Assembly: GCF_932526225.1 (NCBI RefSeq)
Contig: NC_064035.1
Span: forward strand, 17,597,969 to 17,661,968
Length of the DNA stretch: 64,000 nt
Direction: 5' to 3'
Origin: Nematostella vectensis
Lineage: Eukaryota; Cnidaria; Anthozoa; Actiniaria; Edwardsiidae
In this document: positions 29,901-41,100 of the stretch, piece after piece
Numbering within the stretch: the first letter of the stretch is position 1
How the letters are laid out: the number at the start of each line of letters is the position of its first letter
Made by a program: the position numbers and the translations under genes
The notes under the pieces: generated by a model
The model's database searches: none
What the model saw: the letters and a program-made list of their open reading frames with translations, nothing else
Told to the model about the DNA's origin: nothing

Positions 29901-32900
29901 TTTTCAGCCTTCCATTATCACTTCTTAAAGATAAGAATATCTTCATATTACAAAAATGAAATGTGAGCTTTGAATACGTTTGTTGCAGTGTCAAAAGCAT
30001 CTGGATCTTTGATCAAATTATCAAATTTCACTGAACCTGCTTTATCTGGATAGAAATATATCAGTATTAATGCTTGAAATGTTCATTTTATCTCAACATC
30101 TGTCCTTAGAATAAAACAAAAATACCCAGAATAAATATCTATATTTTTTAACCAGTCACAATATATGTTTATCTTGTTAGCTCTTCAAAGAAGAGATCTG
30201 AAAACGAAAAGAAGTTATACAATCTCAAGTTTATACAAAAGGTAAAATAACCATCAAAATACCAGACTCTCTTCACAAACTTCATACAAAAAATAATGTA
30301 ATGACTCCTAGACTTCACACAAATGATTGAATATCATACAGTACAACTCACTCATGATATCTGACATTTAACCTTTTAACCAGCAAGAGAAACTTTGGAC
30401 AAACATCTTGACCTGCATTCAGAGCCGTTTTGATGGCCCATTTAACTCGGAGCTGCTTGCCATCTTTTCACCTTTACTGGTAAGGGTTCTATTTACTCTT
30501 TTTTCGTTTTTTTACTTGTTATAATCAAAACTGTTGCAGTAGCTCCATGTATGCCTCTTTCAGTCCTATTTTTTTCCTTTTGAGCTCTAGATTACATCTC
30601 TGTGTATTTTTTTTAGGAGATCGCATTTTGCCATCTACGGCGTCAAATAAAGAACCAGGCAGTAATGTTTTGGAATGCAACGTTTTCCCTTGCTGATTCT
30701 CTAGAATACCCCAGTACGCTCAGGTACAGTATATGTGTTCTTTTGGCATTTCCTATTTTTGTATAGCAGAAACTCAATATTTTTGTTAATTGTTTCAGGC
30801 CAGTCTTAAACACAATCAAGGAAAAGATGTCTTTGAAACTACCAGGTTGGGATGTGGAAAAGGTACAGTTGTGATCTTGCAGCAGAACTGTATTGCTCAG
30901 CTACAAGAAGCAGTTAATATATTCAACATCTTGTAAACCATAATTGTTTTGTTGACAACTATCAATCCATATAAACTGTTTCACCTTTTTTTCAGACTCT
31001 TGTGAACCATGAGGTATTTATTTCTTTTTTTTTTTAAATTCTAGAAGTTTCTATTTATAATTTGTTGTATCTTCTTTTAGGCCGAGGATATCTCACAGCC
31101 ACCGCCGGAATTCGTCAAGCCCCATGCTATCCCAGGGTCCCCTGTACGACGTAAGCCCCTGACATTCTCTGTGGGCTCCCCGAAAATGAAAGGTAGCTTT
31201 CTCCACAAGGCAGTCGAGGCGGAAAAAGCCCTAGATCATGTTTCGCCCAAAAAGGTAATACTTTGGAGGTAAAGGAACGAAGTGAGCTACTTACTCCCCT
31301 ATTGACTGATTTAAATGGCCAACCATCTATTCCAGGCATTATCAGAGCCACGGCATGGCGAGAAAGGCAGAGGGGGGTTGGGTAACACACACGCCCGGCG
31401 CAAGCTGCCACTGTCCATATTCGACGATGACAGTCAGGTTGGTATTGTATTATGAGTCAACAACCCTGTTAGTCTTTGTGTTTGTTTTATGAGTGATGGT
31501 CTACATTGTAGTGTTTTTTTTTTTTGTTGTTGTAGGATTACGTTGCCATCGCACCATCACCAAACAAGAAGCGCTTCTTGACTGAGCATCAAAAGGAAGT
31601 TCTGCACTCCCGAAGGTGAGGCATGTCACATGCAATCCCCTGTAGCCATAAGATCCCATACTTAGAAGCCTGCTGTCGATGTTTTTCCTTTCTCATGCGT
31701 TACCGATTATCAACCCTGGTAAAGAGTCTCTTTGTATTACCTTATGTACTGGGTCCCAACGGCTAGACAGGTTAGACAGGTTTGTTGGTTCACGACCTGT
31801 AACTCCGAGGGTTTTTCCTCCACAAAAACAGCAACAACAATAACAACTCTAATTTTAAGCTGTGGTTCGTGGCCGTATATGGCTGCCTCCTTCTATGCCT
31901 TTTACTGCCTTTTTATGTTGGTCTCGCCTTTGCTCCGAGGGTTTTTATCCGTGTTCTCCGGTTTTCATCCCTCCACAAAACCAACAATTTCTATCTTAGC
32001 TGTGATCCGTGGTCAGACATGAGTTGTATGGCGGCTGCGTGAGGCGCCTTGCCATGCCTTCAACTCGACCACGTCTGAATCTGCGCTCTCGTAATTCAGC
32101 ATCTAGCTGCGATGAGAGTGATTAGCTATTCCAATTTATTTATTTTATTTCAGCTACCATGAGGGTAGTTAGCTTTCCATAAAGCCACACACCCACCTCC
32201 CCTTTCTTATTCATATATTGCGTGCGTTGTGTTCCCTCTCTGATTAATGTACCTTTTCATAGTGATGTTCCCGCTCTGTACAACGCCTTAGATCAATCCC
32301 AAGACGGGAGCGTGTTCTTTGCAACACAGGAATCGTGAGTTTTTTCGTTATTTTACCAAATTCTCAATTTGAAATGTTGTAAATGCGTTTTGTCATTTAT
32401 AATTTTTAAAAAATTTTAAACAAGCTGTTATTTTCTGTTTCAGTTCGGTGACATCTTATTCTCAATGTAAGTGTTTTCTTTTTGGCCTTACGTGTATGGT
32501 GTTTTCTTGTAACATTGATGGGTGTTTCTGTATTATAGCCGAAGTCCCAGAAGCGTTTGAAGAAGAGACAGAATTTGAGGGTGTAGAGAACAAAAATGGA
32601 AACACAAAAGAAGACATGCCAAAAATATCCATACCAGATGTCTTGCAAGAGGATTGCTCTCTTGGCCAACAGATGGATGTCAATCACAACTCTAAAGTGA
32701 ACACAGAACAGAGTGATGGTTCTTCAGTTGATAATATAACAGAAAAACAGAGTGTAAATCAGCAAAGGGAGAATATAGATGTTACAGGCTCACCTGAAAG
32801 ATCACCGGATGTTATTCCCTCTTCTCAAGTTTCCACAAACACCTCCCTCCAGAGTTCATTTCTAAGAAAGCAGTCCCTAAGCACTGCCGTAAATGCTTTG

Positions 32901-35900
32901 AACAAGCTGGAAAACGAAAACTCTCGTGAAAGAAACATCCCTCAAAAACCAGTAACTATAAGAACCACAACTGAATCACAGAGTAAGAAGAATGAAAAGC
33001 CCACTGATTGCAGCGGTCAGCGAGCGACTGATGATGTGGCGGGTGGGCAGGAGGTCGGCCAGGTTGACAAGTCAGCGGACGGTCAGCCTGACAGATTGTT
33101 GGGTGGACCGACAGATGGACAAGCAGACGGACAAGAAGACGAGCTCCCAAACGGACCTGCAGAGGGGCAGGCAGACGAGGGAAAGGCCAAAGATGTGCAA
33201 ACTGGAGTGTCCCCCATTGCTGGTCGCACAAGGAGAGGAAAAAAGCTAAAATCAACCACTCCAAAACGAGAAACGAGCTCAAAAAAGGGACGTGACAAAA
33301 AAAACGAGTCTGCTCCAAGCAAGACGATATTTGACATGTTATCCAACGCTCTTTCCAATAGTGAAAACATTCCGAGCAAGAACTCACATGAGACCGGGCC
33401 AGCTCCTTCTAGTGAGAAGCTTGAGCCTGCTCAAACTACCACGGATGCTGTCTCCTCGCCAATCTCAAGCGCGAAAATCAAGTTCATAAAGCCCTACACA
33501 GGCAGCCCAAAACGACCGCTGGTTCGTACATTGAACTCCCCTGTGGCCTCGCCTTCAGGTATCCTGAAACGTGTGTCTGCGCTTGAGAAGACGGCTGATT
33601 CCCCATCACCGCCCAAGGTAACGATGTGGAGCTTGCTCGCGGGCGCGTTTGTTCGTTCCACAGGGAGCGCGATTATGTATTTTAAATTGGCAATGAACAC
33701 TATAACGACACGCTTTTAAAAGACGGTTTTATGCGGATTTACACACACCGTTTTGTCGGGCCGATTGTTAGTCAGAGCATTTTCCAATCTGTGATTTGTC
33801 GGTCCTCTTCTTCGGTTTGTGAAGAGAAAAAGCAGACACCGCACCAAAGATTGGTTGAGTCAAGACAGATTTTAAGAAGACGGGCCGACCCCTTATAAAT
33901 GTACACAAATCCGCCCCAAATGCGTCTAGACTGGAAAATAGACGTTTACCCTAATAAAATATACACTTCCCGATAAACGCTTTTAAAAGAAACGTTATTC
34001 GCATCAATTTCTGCCCTAGACACGACGTGTATCATTCGCGGTTCCACTTAATCAAGACGAGCAACAGCCTCCTGAAGACAAATCAGGAGAGAACGAATCC
34101 GAGACGGCTGCTTGTCCTGAGGTAGCAAAGACAACGCCGACTCGATCAGGCAGTCAGAACTTTACTCTTTTAAAGCGAGTAAGTCATTTTTTTTTTGTTC
34201 ATTTTCCCCATTGATATAATTTATCGATTTCGTATTTTCCTTATTGGTATGTTCATACAGTATCACGTATTGCAATGTTATTTTCGTAGGGCAGTCCTTT
34301 TATACTCCAAGTTACCTCATAGTTAGTGTTCTAATTTCACCTATTTATTCCGTTCTAATGGTTCTAATGTGGTCTTTATTCTGTCGTACTTTCCTTATCA
34401 AAGGGGTTCTAATAGTGTGGTTCTGGTATGCCTCTTGATACGTTTTTACGTCATCTATCATGTAGGGTGGATCTTATATGTCTATATCTTCACCAAAAGG
34501 TTTTACGATTGATACGTTTTTGCGTCATCTGTCTTGTACTGCGGTTCTTATATGCCTATATCTACACCACAAGGTGTTACGATTGATACGCTTTTGCGTC
34601 ATCTGTCTTGTACTGCGGTTCTTATATGTCTATATCTACACCATAAGGTGTTACGATTGATACGTTTTTGCGTCATCTGTCTTGTACTGTGGTTCTTTTA
34701 TGTCTATATCTTCACCATAAGGTGTTACGATTGATACGTTTTTGCGTCATCTGTCTTGTACTGTGGTTCTTATATGTCTATATCTTCACCACAAGGTGTT
34801 ACAATTGATACGTTTTTGCGTCATCTGTCTTGTACTGCGGTTCTTATATGTCTATATCTACACCATAAGGTGTTACGATTGATACGTTTTTGCGTCATCT
34901 GTCTTGTACTGTGGTTCTTTTATGTCTATATCTTCACCATAAGGTGTTACGATTGATACGTTTTTGCGTCATCTGTCTTGTACTGTGGTTCTTATATGCC
35001 TATATCTACACCACAAGGTGTTACGATTGATACGTTTTTGCGTCATCTGTCTTGTACTGTGGTTCTTATATGCCTATATCTACACCATAAGGTGTTACGA
35101 TTGATACGTTTTTACGTCATCTGTCTTGTACTGTGGTTCTTATATGCCTATATCTTCACCATAAGGTGTTAAAATTGATTCGTTTTTGCGTCATCTAGCG
35201 CCGAAGTGCTCCTGCTCCTATCACTCGCCCGGAGCCGTCGATCGATGACACCTCCGGCAGCATCTACCCAGACCTGGTGTCTTGCAAACTTCCCGTGGAA
35301 CAGATCCTGCCATCTCTTTGTTCCTCTAACTGGTCACGTGGCCTCGGTCACGTGGTGCACGCCCAGAACATTCGCACCATTGGTAACCTCTCCGCCCTCA
35401 AGGAACATCAGATCAAGAATTTACCCATCAGGTCCCCGAAGGTGGAGACCTTGAGAAGCGCCTTGAGCACCTTCCATAAGAGGACCAAGGGCCCACGAAC
35501 ACGCCTCGCCTTGAATGATGCTATAGGTAAAAAAAGAGTGTGGACATTTCCCTCTTCCTGGACGCATACCTGATGTAACAATTGCCCAGGGGCCTTGCTA
35601 AGTACCTCTGTGTTTGTCTTCTCAGCCACTCCTTTGTTATTGTTTTCATTTCATATTGGAAGGCACATAATGTGTTAAATCTCGAGATAACCGTCTAAAA
35701 GCAATGTTTAATACTTTATATACCAAATTTTATCGAAAATAACACATTCGGTTTGGCAAATAAGCCGATGGAAATGGATGCTTTTTCACAATTGGTATTT
35801 TGCTAGGATGACAGAATGTTGACTGATAAAGGCTGTTTTGATCTTGAGTTTACCTTTCAGAGTCACTGGAGTATTTTATGCATCTAGTACCGTTATTTAT

Positions 35901-37128
35901 ATTATATAGTCGTGTTTATTTTGTGGAGGAATAGTACAATTCCTAGTAACCCGCACCTCTCAACTTGTTTACAAACGATAACTTGCATTCATGATCTATT
36001 TTGTAGCTGAAACAGTGGTATTTCTAGTTATGCGCCCCATGTGTTCAAATAAAATGACTATTATTAATTATTATTTATTTTAAAGAGATAACAGTTCAGC
36101 TGAAAGCTGTAAAGGAAGGTGAAGAATCGCAACCTACCCAGGAAGAGCAACCGCCCATTACCGAAAAGGCGGCAGTAGATAGCACGACTCTATCACAAGA
36201 CACCACTCATGGCAACGAGAGGCATGAGATCAATCTTGATGGTACTAGAAATATGTGTAAAGATGAGGCTACTGGCGAGGAACGGAGGGAAGATGTGAAT
36301 CCTGCAAGAGCAGCTGCACTGAATACCAAGCTTGATAATGCTACCGTTGTGGCCGACTCGGAGTCTTTCTTGGAAGAAAAATCCTACACTCCACCGTTAC
36401 ATGTAGAATCCCAGACGAATCAGCCAGACGACGCCTTAAGGGGGACCACACCTAAGCGATGTGCGTCTAGCAAGCCTGTGACGCTATTTACGCCTGAGAT
36501 AGAAGAGAACGGGAACGCTGTACTTAACAGGTCAGAGAAGACAAACGGTCTGCCTAACTGGTCAGAGAAGACGGACGCCCCACCTAACGGGCCAGAGAAG
36601 ACGAGCACTCTGCCTAACGGGCCAAAAAAGAACGACTCTCTATCTAACGGACCAGAGAAGTCGGACGTTCTACTAAACGCTGTTCCTGACGGCTTAGAGA
36701 ATGACAACGCTCTACTTGACGGGTTAGAAAAGATCACCCAGCCTATGTCAAAGGACGTGTCCTCTATGGACTGCGTAGATAGCAAGCCTTTAGGGAATGA
36801 GATAAAGGCGAACTCTTTTAATGCGGATGTTGGGAACTCCTTAGAAGATACAATCACAAACGACGGCATTAAAGCTACGAACAACGAGACAGAAATGCTC
36901 TCAAAGGCTTCACTTAAATCCGAAAAAGGAGTAGAGGCGGAACCTCAATGCGAAGGCAAAATATTCTGCACGAATTTGAATTCCGCTCTTGGGCTTGCTT
37001 CTCCGGAAGTCCTTGCACGGCTATCAAGTGAGGAGATTTTCACTGCTCATCAGAACTTATCTGAGTTAATGTCACGTGTCATAGACGCGCTCAAAGCAAG
37101 ATGGCAGTCGCCTGTCGCGAAGAAATAA
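14968..37128 (+). CDS. RIF1: RIF1, replication-timing regulatory factor, 37 exons
   Basis: Rif1 recruits PP1 to limit origin firing and channels break repair. Exon ends: 14968-15077, 15328-15403, 20033-20118, 20242-20279, 20352-20455, 20711-20802, 20873-20966, 21212-21310, 23225-23317, 23522-23572, 24013-24097, 24246-24295, 24373-24483, 24567-24891, 25069-25182, 25418-25477, 25886-25974, 26413-26570, 26678-26858, 27157-27261, 27606-27755, 28703-28933, 29730-29890, 30181-30241, 30384-30479, 30617-30723, 30799-30862, 30996-31013, 31081-31254, 31336-31437, 31536-31615, 32263-32334, 32444-32466, 32539-33617, 34068-34178, 35199-35526, 36086-37128. Phases close to 2006 aa (human about 2472). N-terminal HEAT region: AALQAMGHCLYHARIA, TRALWCIAKQNLP. 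Mid: KLPLSIFDDDSQDYVAI and KRFLTEHQKEVL. Then a disordered exon 34, and a C-terminal domain in exon 36 (ILPSLCSSNWSRGLGHVVHA, IKNLPIRSPKVETL). Exon 28 (18 nt) and the exon 35 acceptor are the least certain. Confidence 0.95.
15571..15724 (+). repeat. 5' LTR of the Gypsy element
   Basis: 154 bp, TGTAATATATTC to ACATTACA (TG...CA). It is preceded by the target duplication CTACG (15566-15570) and differs from the 3' LTR at one base (C at 15583 against G). A primer-binding-like TGGCGACGAGAACC begins 3 nt after the LTR; the tRNA was not identified. Confidence 0.95.
15757..19719 (+). CDS. Gypsy gag-pol polyprotein with one internal stop codon
   Basis: A single frame encodes Gag (about residues 1-200), two CCHC zinc knuckles (211-224 and 231-244, CX2CX4HX4C), an aspartic protease with DTGA (297-300), reverse transcriptase with YIDD (576-579), RNase H with LACDASPYG and TDHKPLL, and integrase with an HHCC zinc region (near HADHPG and CEAC) and a DDE core (MDYA, SDNGPP, NGEAERY). 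TAG at 18724-18726, between the integrase zinc finger and its catalytic core, interrupts the frame, which continues unchanged to 19719. The element is therefore either recently inactivated or depends on readthrough. No chromodomain was recognised. Confidence 0.95.
19802..19955 (+). repeat. 3' LTR of the Gypsy element
   Basis: 154 bp, nearly identical to 15571-15724, followed by the target duplication CTACG at 19956-19960. Confidence 0.95.
21350..23175. repeat. 24-bp minisatellite in RIF1 intron 8
   Basis: About 75 units of ACCATCACACCATCAACCAC plus TCCA, more degenerate at the left. Because 24 is divisible by 3, open frames run through it on both strands (TITPSTTP repeats on plus, VMVGVVDG on minus). 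These are repeat readings, not genes: the flanking RIF1 exons 8 and 9 join in phase across it. Confidence 0.92.
27756..28395. repeat. 21-bp tandem array starting at the RIF1 exon 21 donor
   Basis: About 28 units of AAGGTACATGATCTTAACACC, starting directly at the donor AACAAG/GTACATGATC. In the RIF1 frame each unit reads VHDLNTK, a heptad with V and L at positions a and d. The frame stays open from exon 21 to 28265. Later units are degenerate. Confidence 0.92.
28950..29575. repeat. Second 21-bp array of the same family in RIF1 intron 22
   Basis: Same unit as in intron 21 (AAGGTACATGATCTAAACACC and variants such as AACAAGGCACATGATCTAAA), starting about 20 bp after the exon 22 donor. Internal duplications are visible, for example TTACACAAAGGTATAATACA at both 28985 and 29205. 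Confidence 0.9.
31640..32262. other. RIF1 intron 31 with internal repeated blocks
   Basis: CTCCGAGGGTTTTT occurs twice (near 31804 and 31935), each followed by CTCCACAAAA and a TTAGCTGTG/TAAGCTGTG block. This looks like fragments of a dispersed repeat. No coding content. Confidence 0.45.
34437..35198. repeat. 74-bp tandem array ending at the RIF1 exon 36 acceptor
   Basis: Eleven starts of GATACGTTTTTGCGTCATCT, at 34437, 34511 and so on every 74 bp to 35177. The last unit supplies the pyrimidine-rich tract of exon 36: TTTTTGCGTCATCTAG then the exon. Earlier units have CATCTGTCTTG where the last has CATCTAG. Copies differ by few bases. The open frames in it are repeat readings. Confidence 0.92.
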
Positions 37129-37136
37129 ACTTGACT

Positions 37137-37268
37137 GTTTCCATGGTAACACTTTGCTGTTTCCATGGCAATAAGATGGATAGGCTCGAGAGCTTCCATG
37201 GTAACAAATCTTTTTGTTTTGACATTTACCTGTGTCAAATAAATAGATTTGAACGTTTCTATGGCAAT
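37137..37268. promoter_or_regulatory. Cluster of four RFX X-box-like motifs
   Basis: GTTTCCATGGTAAC (37137-37150), GTTTCCATGGCAAT (37159-37172), GCTTCCATGGTAAC (37192-37205) and GTTTCTATGGCAAT (37255-37268). The RFX X-box consensus is the palindrome GTTGCCATGGCAAC. The cluster begins 9 bp after the RIF1 stop and ends about 900 bp before the next gene. It may be regulatory or a decayed repeat. Confidence 0.5.
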
Positions 37269-38170
37269 AAGTTGGAAGCCCCCCTTCGAAGACGTTCTTA
37301 CTAATTCGAACTGCTTTTATTGTAATAAAAATAGAGTATGTCAATTTAGAGTTAATAACACAACTAATGATAACTTTATATACATTTATTTTGTAGATAT
37401 TTGCAATCATTGTATTTCGCGTTATTATTCTTTGCAGAATAAACAAATCGAAAATGGAAAGCGTGCTTTTTCGACGACCACAAACAACAAAGCTTGTCAT
37501 TTTCTATCTTGTGGTAAATGCGTGTGATTTCAGGCTCTCCGCTACCAGCTCAAAGGAAAGTCCAGTTCGCTTGCTTGCGACTTTGCTTGGCCTCACGTAA
37601 AACAGTAAACAGAAACTCTCGAAACCTTAAAACCAAAAAGGGGCTCAAAACTTCTATTAACTCTTGAGGCTTTCTTGCCGGGAAGCGGGTGTTTTTTTGT
37701 TTTTATTTAAAAAAAAAGTTAGCAGCAGGTGTAAAAATATGTAAAAAGCTTAATTTCACGCAGTTATAAACTCTCCTGTTCAATAACTTTCTCAAAGGCT
37801 TCATCTTTTTATTATCGTGCTACACTCCAATATCATTAATAACCTGGATGCAAGAATAAAATAAATGTATTTTAATTCGAATAACAGCGACCTTTTTCCG
37901 TTAATGTTTAGATCAAAAACCTGTTCAAAGTTTAAACTATTGTTTTTCAAATTTTATGTTTTGGTCTTAAAGGGAATGTTTTGGAATTCTTAATTACGTA
38001 GCACATGTCTTTAAATGGAACTAGTAAATTGTTGATTGCCAATGTTTGGTAGGAGCCGTGAGTCATTAACCACTTCCCTTTGGGCTGTGTAATGTCGCTT
38101 GTGCTATGCCGGTCAAGATTGACCTTAGGGATGAGAATGGGGGTGACCTCAATTGCCTAGTGCAAACAGT
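37269..38170. other. Intergenic RIF1 to ABCB-like gene
   Basis: A RIF1 polyadenylation signal AATAAA sits at 37238-37243. The rest is AT-rich. GTAGGAGCCGTGAG at about 38050 also occurs near 6376 as TAGGAGCCGTGAG. No gene was seen. Confidence 0.45.
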
Positions 38171-41100
38171 ATGTTTGCTAGAGCAAGATCCGTGAGCCGA
38201 TCGGTAAGTGAATGTCTTATTAGTGTATTATCGTTAGATACTAACAGAAAGAAATTTTTCTATTGCTAGAACAAGTAGATATACTTATAAAAAGGAATTA
38301 TACTAGAATTCAAGTGTACAAGCCTAATTTGTTAACTGCACGCTTTAGTGATTATACCAAAAACATCAATAACTAGTTGGTTGGATGTTTACAGTATATT
38401 GTAGCTCGACAGACCGTTCAATAACCAAGGTCCCGGATTAATTTGCTATGAACGCCATGAAACGTATTTGTTTCGACATAGCTACCAACAAAACACAGTT
38501 TTCACTTAGCTAATCGTTCTGGTACGTTTACATTTTGCCTGGTAATTTCCGGTTCACCATGCATTCGATGCTTTTTTCAAATATATTTTGTTTTTTAATT
38601 CTGTGATTAAGTTTTCATAGCTTAATAGTTATGCCGTTTTTTTTAATATATATGAGCTGCTTCGAAAATGGTATTGTTTAAGGGATACTTAAACGAAAAT
38701 TGAATGAAACTTGAACGTTTTTAGTAACAATAGACAACCTTTTGGCTTGCAGGTAACACCGTTTCACGATCATCAAAGTATAGCGCGAATGTCCATGCAT
38801 TACGCTGTCCATACGGTTTGTTCATGCGCCCTATCAAAAAAGCTTGAATAAAAAAGAGTTAAGGAAAAATGACAAGAGCAGACCGCAAGAACTTTTCTTG
38901 TGTTTTGGAGCCTTCCCCTCCCTGCTTTTTTACTGGGAGCTCCGCGCATATAGTGTTTTGGAAATGGAGTAATGTGTCAAGTTCACGTGGATAACCTTGA
39001 TTTTCTGTTCGTATCCCAGGTGTTGTCGGATGCCTTGACTCAGATTCTTATCTTGTGCGGGACGCTCTTCGCCATCGCGAATGGTTTGATCCCTACGCTT
39101 GCGGTCCTAATATACAGTAATCTGGCCGATGAATTCCTTCAGCCCAACGCGACACTTGACTGTACTGCAGACCAGACCATCCAGTTGCAGGTGCCGCTTG
39201 GGTCTTCTGCGAACTACATTCTCTTACTAGACCTGACCTCGAAAGAGGTTCTGAAGGCGATGGTGGGTGGTATTGCACTTGGGTTTCAAGTCATTAATCA
39301 GAGTGTCGTGTTTTTAGGGAATGGACAGGAGTTATTAATGGCCGAGAAACTTCTAAAATCTGCTGATAAAAGTCAAAAACTGCTTGATGGGAATAACCCA
39401 GGGACATTTTTGAAGGAGACGAAACCAGCAATTACTAAACCTGTGCGATATAAAAACGATGCTTTATTAATTGAGATCGAAGATATCGAAATAAGTCCAC
39501 ATCAGGGTGATATTACCGGAAGTGCTTTTAATCATAAGAAATCGATGGAAGATGAAGCGAAAACGGGGCAACAGATCGCTCAGTTGAGAGGAGACTGGGG
39601 AAGAGTGTGGTGGAGTGACAGACTTGTCAAACATCTCGCAAGGGATGGGCGGGGGCAAAAAGTCGACCAAGAACACAGGTCCTGGATAGAGGGGCAAGTA
39701 CTAAGGTCCCGGATTAAGGGCCGAGTACCAAGATCCCGGATACAGGGGCAAGTACTAAGGTCCCGGATACAGGACCTAGTACCAAGATCCCGGATACCGG
39801 GCCGAGCACCAAGGTCCCGGATACAGAGCCAAGTTCCACGGTCCCGGATGCAGGGCAAAGTACCAAGGTCCCGGATACAGGGCCAAGTACCAAGGTCCCG
39901 GATGCAGGGCCAAGTACCAAGGTCCCGGATAGAGGGCCAAGTACCAAGGTCCCGGATACAGGGCCGAGCACCAAGGTCCCGGATACAGGGCCAAGTTCCA
40001 CGGTCCCGGATGCAGGGCAAAGTCCCAAGGTCCCGGATACAGGGCCAAGTACCAAGGTCCCGGATGCAGGGCCAAGTACCAAGGTCCCGGATAGAGGGCC
40101 AACAAGTTGATCGCGAGCCAAATGCGTCGGTTGAAACATATGCTTCTCGCAAAGTGGATGCGAGTTCGGTGGTGCGAGTTGGACATAGTATGCGCATGAA
40201 TATCTTGTTACAAAGCGTTGTTTGGAGAGATATCATGACCGACGACTCGGCGAAGATATCAGTTACCAAACTTGTGTCTTCCTCACATATAAAGAGCGCT
40301 TCAATTCCACACTCAAGTGCTCATGATTTTATTAAATCGATTAGCATTTTGAAAGGAAAGGTAGCTGACAAAGTGACTACGGCCCTGAATGCTTCCACTG
40401 ACCATACTTTAGCTACAAACACACTAAATTCAAGTATTCATGTCACGCAACCGAAGGTCACATATGCAGGTAACGCAACAGAATCTAATGTTACAAGTCA
40501 CAATGTCACGCATCTGAACATCACGGATACGAGTAACGCAACCCAAGCTAATGTTACAAATTACAATGTCACGCATCTGAACATCACGGATACGAGTAAC
40601 GCAATCCAAGCTAATGTCACAAATCACAATGTCACGCATCTGAACATCACGGATACGAGTAACGCAACCCAAGCTAATGTTACAAATCACAATGTCAAGC
40701 AACCGAACATCACCGAAGCGGGTAACGCAACTCAAGCTAATGTTACAAATCACAATGTCACGCATCTGAACATCACGGATACGAGTAACGCAACCCAAGC
40801 TAATGTTAAAAATCCCAATGTCAAGCAACCGAACATCACCGATGCGGGTAACGCAACTCAAGCTAATGTTACAAGTCTTAATGTCACGCAACCGAACATA
40901 ACCGATGCGGGTAACGCAACACAAGCCAATGTTACAAGTCGCAATGTCACGCAACTAAGCATCACGGATGCGGGTAACTCAACTCAAGCTAATGTTACAA
41001 ATCACAATGTAACGCAACCGAACATCACCGATGCGGGTAACGCAACTCAAGCAAATGTTATAAGTCACAATGTCACGCAACCAAACAAAACGGATGCGGG

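Noticed and set aside
39580-40954. Long minus-strand open frames opposite exon 2 of the ABCB-like gene
   Set aside because: They mirror the in-frame 27-bp and 63-bp repeats. The plus-strand reading is supported by flanking TM segments and splice phases.
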